Source: Anaeramoeba flamelloides (Eukaryota; Metamonada; Anaeramoebidae). From it: a DNA stretch of 64,000 nucleotides. The translations under genes and the position numbers were made by a program. Below are positions 43,777 to 54,915 of the stretch, in pieces. How positions within the stretch are numbered: the first letter of the stretch is position 1; every line of letters begins with the position of its first letter. A model generated the notes under the pieces. The model was not told the DNA's origin and did no database searches. It saw nothing but the letters and a program-made list of their open reading frames with translations. Location of the stretch: positions 8,618,001 through 8,682,000 of the forward strand of contig JANTQA010000023.1 in assembly GCA_027625915.1 (NCBI GenBank). Reading direction: 5' to 3'.

Positions 43777-46700
43777 CTTTTTTGTCTTTTTGTTTTACTT
43801 TTTTGAGTTGGGGATTTCAAGAATTATTTTTTTTTTTTTATGGGTTTCAAATTAAAAATGTTGTCTTTCAAATAAAACTTATTTCCTGCCAATCTTGTCA
43901 ACCAAAATTCTTCGAAAAGAAATTTAAAAAAGCGATCAATAATTATCAAGAATGCTAGCAAGCACAAATGAATCTTGAAAAACAAAGCAATTGCTTGTAA
44001 AATTGTGAAACAATTAAAATCTTGAGATCAATGACTTTCATACTCAAACAAGAAAAATAACATTCAGATCAGTCGCTTTTTTAGAATAAAGTTATTTAAA
44101 AAAAAACAACACAAAAAATTGAAACAAAATATCAACAAAAAACGCTTTAATTTATCGATCTTTTTGGAAAAAAAAAATTAAACTTCTTTTTTACAGGGAT
44201 TTTTTTAGACTGAAACAACTGGTTCAAATGGGATTAATTCATTCTTAAGTTAAACATTAAAATCTTTCCTTGTAAAGAACATTTAAAAAAGAAATCTAAA
44301 AAAAGTTTTTGCGTGTAATAAAAGAAAGATCCAGGGTTCTTGAATAAAACTACCAAAGCAATTAAACCTATAAAAATAATATATTTAAGGATTCCAGGCC
44401 AAATGAAAAAATGTTATTGTACATTGAGTGTAGTTGTTGAAAAGTTTACTCTTTGAACTTAAATCCAAAGAATTATTGTCAAAAATTTACAAAAAAAAAA
44501 AAGTAATTCCCCGAAATGAATGCTCATTTGAATAAAAATTATTTTTTTCTATTCAACATTTCCTCAAGTCAAAAAATTTAGCAAACCCCCAAAAAAAAAA
44601 AATCAAGATTATTAATTGGTGATAGATTATTTCGAAAACCATATTCTGTGAATTTATCGGTCTTTGAATAATAATTGGGAAAAAAATTTACACTTCCGAT
44701 TCCTTCTTTTTCTTTCACAAAATGAGCTCTCAAAGAAGTGTGTTGCAATTTGTGAACCTATTTGAAAAAGGAAGTGAAAATTTTTACCCATTTATTATTC
44801 AAATACCAATATGAAAATTTTTGAAAATAAAAATGTTAAAAAACAAAGCTAGAACCATGCTAATTATCCCCAAAGCCAAGATAAACCCAAACCCTTGCGG
44901 TGCTAATAACCAACTTTATTTGGACTTCACCTTTAGAATAAAAAATAGAATAGGATTTTTAAAAGATCTATCACCAATTAATAATCTTGATTTTTTTTTT
45001 TTGGGGATTTGCTAAATTTTTTGTCTTGAGGAAATGTTGAATAGAAAAAAATAATTTTGATTCAAATGAACATTCATTCAAGGAATTGTATTTGATTAGA
45101 TTGTAAATTTTTTATTGGGATTTTTAACAAGACTTCTTTGGAATAAAGACCAAACAACCAAAAATTTAAACAAGTATTTCGGTTAACCTTTAACATTTTT
45201 TCATCTGATAATCCTAAAGAGAACCTGATTGTTCCAAAAAAATGTAAAAACAAAACTTTTTCGTTCAATTTGATTGTCTTTTATAAATTTGATAACTCCA
45301 CTTTCAAAGGATTTCATTCCAAAGAACATTTCCGAAAATCAACTAATTTTACAAAGTTTATTTGCATCAAAACCAATAAAATTGTTTATTTAAAGCCGAG
45401 TTTAAAAAAAATTAAAATAGGAATATGTTTTTTAATTTTTACTAATATTTTCAATTGAATCAGAAAAATTGTTCTTTCAGGATTTTTGAAATTTCTGGGT
45501 TTTAAACCTTACAACAAACGAAAAGGCTTGAAACATTTTTTGAATATATTAGTATTCTGAATAATCCTTAATTTTTATTTTTTTACCATTTTTTTCTTTA
45601 GCTAAATTGTCTCTATACAACGAGAAGAAGAGTTACAAAGGAAAAAGATCAAGTTGTTACTTGTTAATACTAAAATACTAAAATATACAAGTATGGGTAA
45701 CTTGAAAATAAAAGGAAAAGGAAAAAAATATCAAGAGTGAAAGCAAATAAGATCGAAAAAACAAGAAAAGAAAGTACAACAATTAAATTACGATCGAAAT
45801 GAACAATCATGATCAACTATCAAATTAAATTAAATTAACCAAAAAGGATCATGGTTGTGATTTTGGGTGTTCTTAATTAAATGATAGCATTGAGTTTTTT
45901 TTTTTTATTGGTTTTTACCAATTGCTTCTTAAAAACCCTTTTTAATAATTTTATTTTTTTTTTTTTGTTCTTGTTAATTTTTTTATTTTAATTTTTTAAC
46001 CATAAAGATAATTAAAGATAGTATTGTTTTTTTATTTTTATTATTTTCCAATTGCACCATATAAACCTTCCAAACCCGTTCTTTTTTTTTTTCTTTTTAC
46101 GATTTATGATTTTGGCACTTTCAACCATAAAAATAATTAGGGTATGTACTTTACAGGAATAATTGTAAAATAATAGATTTTATGCTTAAATTTTCTTATA
46201 GATGTTTGAGTCAAAGGGCACCTAGAGTGTAAATTATACTTTTTGAATAATAATATTATTATTATTATTAATCCTTAATTTTTAATATTTGAGTGTATTT
46301 TGATCACAGCCATTTCTCACATTTTAGGATTTAAAATAAAAAAAAACAAATATTTGATTTGAAAAAAAATATTGTTATTGAAAACATACAGTAAGTGGCA
46401 AAAACATGGGAATTCAATGACCACCACAAGCTCAAAAAAGAATAAAGTTGTTGAAATTTGATATAAACTAATTTTTGAGAAACAAAGCATATTTTTTTCC
46501 GAATTTTGGTGATATACAAAATATTAAAAGATAAATCTATTTATTTTTCCTTGACTTTCTAAAAAAATTAAAATTAAAATTTTTGATTTGAGAGTAAAAA
46601 GAAATCATGAAAAGTACATTTTAAACCTTTTGATTTTTGAATTTTTCTCAGGTTTTCTTTGCTTGTAATTTTCATTCAAAATTTTCTTCATAAAGATCTT

Positions 46701-49700
46701 TAAATTTCTAAAAATGATATGAATCAAACCAAATCAAAGCAAAAAATTCCCAAACCATAATAAAATTTATGAAATGAAGTTCAAAACATTATGTTTAGCT
46801 AAAAATAATTGATATGTAGTGAAAGTTCGTTCAATAAAATTTATCATTTGATTCCCATCCTTTTGCCACTTGCCATATTCAATAATACTTTACAACTAAT
46901 ATTTTTTTTTTTTTTTTTTTTTTTAATTCAAGAATTAACCTAAATATCGATTTAAACAATAGTGCTAAATTGAAATCCAAATTACTCTATATATTTGAAA
47001 TAATTTAAAAAAACGACAAAAGGGAAAAGAAATTTAATGCCAGTAAAAATAGAGAGACTGATTCATTACATATAAATTGGGATTTAAATATTTTATTTTA
47101 AAATCATTAAGGATGAATGAGTCTGTTTATGCCCCTCATTTCTTCTCTATTTTATGACAAGATCTAAAGTCACAAAGTTAAAACTTTTTAAACTAATACT
47201 ATTGAAATAGTGAGAATAATTTCAGAAAAATGCCTGATTTTTTGTTTTTTTTTCTTTTTCAATTTAGCATTTAATTAAAATCTTAGGTATTATGCAATTT
47301 TTGGGATCTGTATGAGCGGTAATGTCTAAAAAGCAATTTAACTTACGTGTCAAACCCCCTTAAAAGAAAAAAAAAACGAAAGAGTTATGCTAACTTTAAG
47401 TTTTTATTTATTTATTTATTATTCTTCATAAGGATAACACCCTTTTCATTTCTTTTAATTTATTTCATTATTTTATTCAAAAGAAAAAAAAGTATAATCA
47501 TGGTTCTAAAATTTACAATTTTTTTTCATTGCTTTAAGGACTATTTGAATTTTATGCTCTGTGAGCATTGAAATACAAAGCGGTAAATAGATTAAGACCT
47601 TTAAAATATAGTGAATTGGGGGAAAGTCAAATATTGTCAATTTTTAGCAATTTAAGATTTTGACTAAAATCATTTATTGATCCAAAAACTTTTCGAAATA
47701 TCCCAACAAAGCAAGGCAAAAATAAAAAGCTATTTTTTTTGATATTGGGAAAATGTCATTCCACTTTCTTTTCAAATGAGTGGCTACACTCACCACCAAC
47801 TCTAACATACTCCAATATAAAGTGGAATGACATTTTCCCAATATCATTTTGGAAGTCGAAAATTTTGAGTGAAAAATTTTGGGTTTGGAAAGTAAATTTT
47901 TTTTGCCTTCCTCAAAAAAACCTAAATTTTACATTTTAACAAGATCTATTAACTCAACATGCTTTTGAGTTCATAATTCGTGTTGTGGGTATAAAAGAAA
48001 TAGCCACTGGGAATAAAATTCGAATAATCCTTAAGGTTTTTCAATATTTTTCTTTTTCTAAAATTAAAAGAAATTCTTAAAAAAACAAAAAATGAAAAGA
48101 ACTTAAAAAAAAATAAAGGAAAGTCTTCCAAACAATCAGTTTATTTCAAATATTTATTGAACAAAATAAGATAAACAAACAATACAGAAAAAAAAAAAAA
48201 AAAAAAAAATTAAATTAGTGTAAAAATTTTTTTTTGATTTAAGAAATGGTGTATTTTATTATTTTATTTAAATATGTCTTAATATAAGGTGAGAATGTAT
48301 TTTTAAAGAATTTGTTTTATTGGATATAAACATCTAAATTTGATTAGAATAATGTTAAAACCAGCTCTTGATTTACTATTTTAGTTCAACAAACCCCCAG
48401 AACCTTTTGCCTGAAAATTGAAAATCAAAAATAATATTTTCAATTTTATTTTTTTTTAGTGACTAAAATCAAATTAATTTAAAGATCAGTTCAAAGTTGG
48501 GGAGTAGGTTCGCTTGTTTTTCTCTGAAATTCGAACAAATAAAGAAAACCATTTTATTTTTTTTCTTCAAAAAATACAACACCATTTTTTTCTATACCAA
48601 GTGTAACACACACTACCAAAACAAAACAATTTTAAAACTAAAATTGAAATTAAACAATGCTTTCTATCTGTTGAGACAATAAATTTCACTTTTTTTTTTA
48701 TTTTCTCCAACCAAAAAAAGATAAAATCTAATTGCTACCAATCATTCAAGTAACAAATGATTTTATTTCTGGCATGTTTATTTGTTATTTTCAAAACCCA
48801 CTTGGAAGAAAGTAATCCTCAAAAATGAAATCTTCATTAATGACAATGGGTACCAAATCCCCGATGTCTATTAAAGATTTAATTTTTATATAGAAAATTT
48901 TCACTTCAAAAAAAGCAATTAAATATTGTTTTTCCAGTCTTACTCTAAACTAAATAACGTTTTAATGTTTAGAATTTGAAATTGAAATGGTTGTTTTCCA
49001 AAAAAATTATTCCAAAAAAAAATAAAAAACCTTCTTATGTTTTCGAAAAATTGTAGTATTTCATATCATTTCTTTTTTCAAAACAAATCCATTATAAATA
49101 TCTTATGATCAAAAAACTGAGTATCTAAACTTTTTTAACCTTGTTAAATTCAAATTTTAATAAGTAACTCTTCATTTAATTCCAAATTAATAGATTTTTA
49201 ATTATGTTTTCACAATAATCAAAAAATGTTTCAGTTTATTATCTTTGAATTTTTTTTTCTTTTTATTAGTATATTGATCAACAATTCCCATTCAATTTTT
49301 AATATTCACTTCAGAGCCAATATTATTTTTGTTGATTACTGGAAATTCGAAAAAATAAAAAATACCGAAATTGTAGCGACAGACATATATTTAAATTGAA
49401 GTATTTGTTTGTTTTTTTATAAAATTTTAAATTTTGTAGTAATTATTTCATAAAAAAAATATGCTGCTTTATTGAAAAAATGATAATTGATATTTTCTGA
49501 TCAAAATAATATTTAAAAAAATCCTAATTGCAGTTTTTTTTTTTTAATAATAGAAACTTTCTGTTAATTTAAGCTAAAATAAGAAACGAAATATGTCATT
49601 TAGTTTTCATAATTTTTTTTTATTTGTTGGAAATGAAGAAAATTGAATTTTTCTCTTCCACTTTTTTCAAAATTAATGTCAAAAAATTGAAAAAAACTTA

Positions 49701-52700
49701 ATACTTTCAAATGGTTTCCAAACCTACTTTTTGCTTGGTATATTTTGATTAGTTAAAAAAAAAAAAAAAAAAAAATTAAACAAATATGACAAAAAACCAA
49801 AACTCCCTTTTTAAATACAATATAATACAAAAATACGGATTATCAAAATTTTAATTTAATCACCATGTACTTCATTTTATTATCATAATATAGGCCGTTG
49901 AAATATATGATTTAAAAACAATTCAACTAGAGAAGGCTTTATGCTCAAAAAAGGCAGTGCTTTTTACATATAACAAAAAGAAATCTCTCTGCATTGGAAC
50001 AAAATCAGAATTGTGGATCTTCAAATGGGAAAATGGATCCTTTAATAAGAAACATGAAATTGGTTTACCTGACATTCCAAAGACAATTGATTGGTTTAAA
50101 GCAAATAAAATAGTAATAGGGCTGAAAAAACAATACCTTTTAATCAGTCTTCCAAATAAAACACCTGTGCGCTTATTTTCAACTGGTAAAAATGGAATAC
50201 CAATATCTGCAAAAATTTCAAATGATGAAATTCTTCTTGGAAAAGATAGTAAGACAATCATTTCTTTTTTTTCTTTTTTTTTCTAAAATTATTTGCCAAT
50301 CTTGATTTTATTTGATTATGTTCAACTTTGAATCAACAATATTACTATTTAATGGATTGTTATATTAAATGTAAAAAATACATTATTCTTTCGAGCAATT
50401 TTTGAAAAGAAAAACTCAATAAAAATAATAATAAAATAAAAAATACAATAAAAATCAAAATCAAAGCCAAAGCCAAAATCAAAATAAAAACCAAAGCCAA
50501 AACCAAAATAAAAATAAAGTATTCGAAATAAATTGTATTTATTTTTTCATTTTATCGTTTCAAAAAACTTCTTAAATTATTTTTTACATTTTACAACATT
50601 AGAAATAAGCATTTTTAAGGATTCAAACGGAAAGGCACCGAGAGCATATGGTATTAATTGGGAAGAACCACCATTAAAAATTAGATATTTCCCACCTTAT
50701 GTCATTGGATTTTTTTTAAATAAACTTCGTGTCAGGACACTCTATTCACAAAATTTTGTTCAAGATATTAAAATAAAGAATCCAAAATTATGCTTTACAC
50801 TTGTGAATGCAGACAATCATAACTTTGGATATGTTTCAAATAAAAAGGGTGTTTGGCGTATAGATGAAATCCCCTTGCTTTTTCAAATTGATATGTTATC
50901 ATTCGAAAAGAATTTTGAAGAGGCATTACGGCTTTGTGAATTAATCCCAAATCTTGACCAAACAAAAAAAAATTCAAAATCAAAAGATATTAAGCAACAT
51001 TACGCAATTTATTTATTTTCTAAAAGGAATTTTGGCAGAGCAATGGATTTTTTCCAGCAATCAAATTGTGATCCTCGTGTTGTATTGTCACTTTATCCAT
51101 TTCTTGTTTCAGATAAGTTCGACACACAGCTTAAAATTCCTTATTTTGAACAAACCGAATTAAACAACGACGAAAAACAAGAAGCAATTTTCTCTTTAAT
51201 AGAATATCTCACCCAACAAAGAAGTATCATGTAAAATTGCTTTTTTATTTTCTTATTTCTTTTTCTAAAATTCCGATTTTTTATTAGACTTTAAAAATAT
51301 TAATTTTTCAACGTTAAAAAGAGTTTAAAAGAAATAAAAGGTTATATAACTGTTGAGAGAAAAATGTTGGACACAGAAAAATAGTTGGACAGCATTTTTA
51401 ATTGGGAACATTACTGAAAATGATTTTTAATTTCAATCGTTTGTGAAATAACTAAAGAAAATAACAATAATCTACTTATTAGAATAACCATTAATGTAAT
51501 TCTACTTTTTCAAAACCTTATCTCTGATACCCTAAAGCAAGTTTAAAAATTACCATTTTCAGAATTAATAGTAAACTTTACGAAAACTTGGATTTTTGTT
51601 AAAATAGTATGATCTACTTTAGTTATCATCCATTCAAATGAGTATTCTACACAAACCACAGATAAATGAACTTGTAACACCTTTAAACCTGGATTTATTT
51701 AAAATTCACCTAGTTATCAATAGGATTTGATTTTCAATTTTACTAATGTTCCCAATTAAAAAAGGTGTCCAACCATTTTTCTGTGTCCAACATTTTTCTC
51801 TCAACAATAAACTTTGTTTTTGTCAAAGGTAACCAAAAAAAAATTTCCAAATAATAAATAATTTTTTAGATAATTAACCTTGGAAAAATAAATAAGAAAT
51901 AAGTAGAATAATACACGTCTTCGGGTAGTTAATATCAATATTAAACAAATCTAATTAATCTATATATTTTCAAAAAAATTGAAAAACCAAAATTCTAAAG
52001 TGATTCATTGAAAAAAAAAACAAGGTTTGATTTGATCTTCAATTGAAGATCCAAAGAAAATCCCAATAGAAATCAATATAAACTCTTTTTCAAATAAAAG
52101 TGCACAGAAATTTTCAAGAATTATTGTTAAATGAATCAAATTAATTGTAGTATCATTCAAAAATATAAATAATACTTTAAAACATAAAAAAAACACTCAA
52201 CTGGATCTTTAAAACTTATTAAAACAAAAACAATAAAAATTAAAATTCAATATTTTAAAAATTGGTGTGCCCCTTTTATTTGAAATGAGAAATCCAGTTT
52301 TGTAAATTGTAATGAAAAAAATTATAAAATCAATAAAAAGCTTTTGAACAAGGCGAATTGGTAAAAAGTTCTTTACATTTTATTGATAACTCTTTACATA
52401 TCAAACTTTTGTTCTTTAAAGTCTCATTTTAAAGATAAAGCCACAATTCATCTGGGTATTTTGTTGGAATTGTTTTTTTCTTTATTTTCTCTTTTCAGTG
52501 TTCCATGCATCAATCCAATAAAGGTCTTTCTTAATTCCTATATCTAGCTCATTCGAAATCAAACTTCAACTGTTTCCATTGATACATTGTCAGATTATTT
52601 CCAAATTGATTTCTACTTTTCTTGTTCATTCATTTTCCAACTGTTCAATATCCATAAATAAAAAAACAAAAAAATGAAAAAATGAATAATTAAAATGAAA

Positions 52701-53023
52701 ATCACCAATAAGTAATTATCTTATTAACATCAAATCCAACAGTATTGATGTGTTGAGAGGTGTGTCCTTTTGTTTGAAAAAGAGTTTAGATTTTTTTTTA
52801 AAATCATTTTCTCTGTTTTAATAACATTAGAATAGCATTTTTTTTTTACTTAGCGACTCTAGATCTTGCAATAAAAAAAAAAAAATTATAATCAATTACA
52901 CTTAGATTAAAAAAAAAATTGAAAAAATTAAAAAAATAAAAAAGTTAAAAAAATGACAAAGCATAATATTTCGCCAATATCTCCAATCTAAACTGAAAAA
53001 TGTTATTATTTAGTTTATTATAT

Positions 53024-53055
<32 letters not shown>

Positions 53056-54915
53056 AGCTGTGAACTCTCTTGCCGTGAACACACATAAAAAGCATCATAG
53101 TTTTTGACACAATTACAAATTTATTTAAAAAAATTAAGAAATAGATTTTGTAAATGTGTAGTTTCTAAAATAATTTTTTACTTCTAATATCCTTTCAAAC
53201 CCTTTAAACGTATGTAATTCACTCAAATCAAAAAGACACCTTGGATTGGAAAATGGTTTATTTTTTACAAAATCAAAATCAATCAAAAAAACTGAATAAA
53301 AAAAAATTACAAAAAAACTCTTTTGAATCAAGTTTAAAAATAATTTTAACAAATAAAAACCATAAAAAAAAAAAAAAAAAATCACCAAGAAATGTTCACA
53401 CTTTTATTTTTATTATGTTATTTCATTTTTATTATGTTATTTATTTAAATCTTATTTTATTATAAAAATTGATTTGATAAAATCCAAAATTCAATCAATT
53501 CATAAAATAGCCAAAACAGAACCTTTGAAGATCAAGAAAATCTTTTAAAAGTCATCGATAATACAATTGTTAAAGCATATATACAAACAAATTATCAATT
53601 AGTCAAGCATTTTTTAAAATTACCAAATTCATGTGATCTTGAAGAATGTGAAAAACTGTTACAAGAAAATGGGTTTGACGACGAAGTAATTTTCCTATAC
53701 CAATCAAAGGGTAAACATGCTAAAGCACTCAAAACTATATCTAAAAAAGCCAATGAAACATCAAATATTGATGAATTATTTGAATATTTAAAAATTTTAG
53801 ATGAAAATGATTTAGATTTAATTTTTAAATATGCGCACGACATTTATAAATATGATTCACTAAAGTGTTTTAACATTTTTCTTAACGATAATGAATTACA
53901 AAAAAATGTAAAGGTAAATAAAAAAAAAAAAAAAAAAATTCGAAATTTGCCAAGAGACAAAGTAAAAAATTTTTTAGAAAAGAATATACCAGATTTATTG
54001 ATTCCTTATTTGGAATATATTATTTATGAATATAAAGATAATACACCTGATTTCAATAATCATTTATTGATGTTATATTTCCAGCAATATGGAAAATTAA
54101 AAACCCAAATCCAAAACGAAACTGATAAAGGAAATTTAAAGCGGTTTGTCGAAACTCAAAACGAAATAAAAATGAAAATGAATCAATTTATTAAATTAAC
54201 TAATGATTATCAAGCTGAAAAAATGTTGTCAATATTCCCAGAAGATGATTTATTTGAGGAAAGAGCCATTTTTTTAAATAGGGTCAAACAGCACGAATTG
54301 GCATTAGATATTTATATCAATAAATTAAATAATATTGAAAGCGCTGAAAAATATTGCACAGAGAATTACCAATCAGACGGTGACACAAAGGATATTTATA
54401 TCATTTTTTTACATCAATTGATATTACAGTTAAACAAGAAAAACAACAACAACAGCAGCATCATCATCAATAAGGATGAAAATAATTTTAATGAGAACGA
54501 AGATCAACTTTTGAAAATGCAATTGATTATAAATTTAATGAAAAAGTATTATTTAAAAATTGATCCTTTAAAAATTATTCCAATTATTCCAAAGGAATTT
54601 CCTATTTCCAATTTATTTGATTATTTTAATTTAATTATAAAAAATATTTTAAAAATAAAACGAAGAACAGTAATTCAAAAAAATTTGCATAAATCGGATT
54701 TTTTAAATCTTAGTTTCAAAAATTCAAAAAAGGGATCAAAATCCTTGATGATTGATGAAAACACTCTTTGTCAAGTTTGTGGGAAAAGAATTGGCAATTC
54801 AATTATCGGTAAATACCCTAATGGTGTTGTCGCACATCTTAGTTGTATTGAGAATAAAAATATATGCCCAAAAACTAAAATGGATTTTTCTAAAAATCTA
54901 AATAAATATTATTAA
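43442..54915 (+). CDS. VPS39: VPS39/VAM6, HOPS tethering complex subunit, four exons
   Basis: VPS39 is the Rab7/Ypt7-binding subunit of HOPS, which tethers late endosomes and lysosomes. Exons: 43442-43699, 49894-50248, 50603-51230 and 53511-54915. All junctions are GT..AG and phases agree; the product is 881 aa (human 875-886). Exon 1 starts the CNH propeller (AYDTTLLIPGLDKVESFVAWEDFLLV). Exon 2 continues AVEIYDLKT and FKANKIVIGLKKQYLLI; exon 3 carries INWEEPPLKIRYFPPYVIGF and LIEYLTQQRS. Exon 4 holds the clathrin-repeat-like helices (NLPRDKVKNFLEKN, IPYLEYIIYEY) and ends in the conserved zinc-binding tail CQVCGKRIGNS (from about 834) with YPNGVVAHLSC. A Lys run encoded by A18 (53920-53938) precedes NLPRDKV, and the frame stays open there. 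The first intron is 6194 bp. Very confident family call; exact junctions are by eye. Confidence 0.93.
43720..43776. repeat. Poly-T run of 57
   Basis: Fifty-seven uninterrupted T starting 20 bases after the exon 1 donor of VPS39. The true length may differ because such runs are error-prone in sequencing. Confidence 0.95.
44505..45087. mobile_element. Long-TIR element, about 583 bp, hosting a nested MITE
   Basis: Terminal inverted repeats of about 125 bp: 44505-44632 and 44962-45087. Shared blocks include AATTCC, GAATGAATG/GAATGCTCATTTGAA, CAACATTTCCTCAAG, TTTAGCAAA and AATCAAGATTATTAATTGGT (written from the left arm). The interior has a separate MITE at 44659-44807 and a GC-richer stretch at about 44850-44930 with no recognised product. 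Confidence 0.85.
44659..44807 (+). mobile_element. Small MITE family M1, copy 2, nested
   Basis: A 149-bp element with imperfect 38-bp terminal inverted repeats (GGTCTTTGAATAATAATTGG and its complement at the right). It lies wholly inside the 44505-45087 element and is related to 35859-36014 and 59897-60056, so it probably inserted into the larger element. Confidence 0.75.
46389..46875. mobile_element. TA-flanked MITE, 487 bp, in VPS39 intron 1
   Basis: The left end reads CAGTAAGTGGCAAAAACATG, and the right end, reversed, reads TGGCAAGTGGCAAAAGGATG; both continue GGAAT and about CAAATGA. TA dinucleotides border the element (46387-46388, 46876-46877). This is consistent with a non-autonomous Tc1/mariner derivative. 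No coding frame of note. Confidence 0.75.
47741..47845. mobile_element. Perfect 27-bp inverted repeat, 105-bp hairpin element
   Basis: The arms at 47741-47767 and 47819-47845 are exact reverse complements (beginning GATATTGGGAAAATGTCATT), separated by a 51-base loop richer in C than the flanks. No other copy was found in this window. It may be a mini-MITE or an RNA hairpin in the VPS39 intron. Confidence 0.8.
50249..50602 (+). other. Intron 2 of VPS39 with hexamer repeat
   Basis: A 354-bp intron with donor GTAAGA and acceptor ATTAG, phase 1. At about 50455-50518 it contains an imperfect tandem array of six-base CAAAAT/CAAAGC units. Confidence 0.85.
51351..51806. mobile_element. MITE with 63-bp terminal inverted repeats, 456 bp
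   Basis: Left arm 51351-51413 and the right arm reversed (51806-51744) differ at only three of 63 positions. Both begin TGTTGAGAGAAAAATGTTGG and end AATTGGGAACATTA. Flanks ATAAC and ATAAA may be an eroded target duplication. The inner end TTTTTAATTGGGAAC resembles the terminal repeat of the R3 element at 31964. No coding frame. Confidence 0.9.
51845..52060 (+). repeat. Dispersed repeat family R4, copy 2
   Basis: Contains TAATTAACCTTGGAAAAATA and GTAGAATAATACACGT, aligned with 36165-36370 in the same orientation. It begins about 40 bases after the right end of the 51351-51806 MITE. Confidence 0.6.
52215..52797 (-). repeat. Dispersed repeat family R2, copy 2, with decayed ORF
   Basis: The reverse complement matches 21988-22545 almost end to end, including the MDIEQLENE segment (at about 52646 on the minus strand) and the FIDFI segment. 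Different stops and frameshifts in the two copies show independent decay. It lies antisense within VPS39 intron 3. Confidence 0.75.

Larger units (their letters stand above)
43700..49893 (+). other. 6.2-kb intron 1 of VPS39, repeat-filled
   Basis: Donor GTATAA and acceptor ATATAG, phase 0; joining gives LLVRQGT-AVEIYDL, which aligns with the family without missing residues. It begins with a run of 57 T (43720-43776). It contains the nested elements at 44505-45087, a TA-flanked MITE at 46389-46875 and a perfect hairpin at 47741-47845. No exon of VPS39 appears to be missing. Confidence 0.85.
51231..53510 (+). other. Intron 3 of VPS39, repeat-filled
   Basis: A 2280-bp intron with donor GTAAAA and acceptor AATAG, phase 2; the competing donor GTATCA eight bases upstream would break the phase. 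It holds the 63-bp-TIR MITE at 51351-51806, R4 copy 2, R2 copy 2 and a run of 30 T (53025-53054). Confidence 0.85.

Noticed and set aside
44821..45015. 64-codon frame inside the long-TIR element as a gene
   Set aside because: It runs into the element's right inverted repeat and shows no recognisable motif.
53913..53946. A mini-intron at GTAAATAAA in VPS39 exon 4
   Set aside because: The frame is open through the A-run and continues directly into the conserved NLPRDKV; a 30-base intron is not needed.
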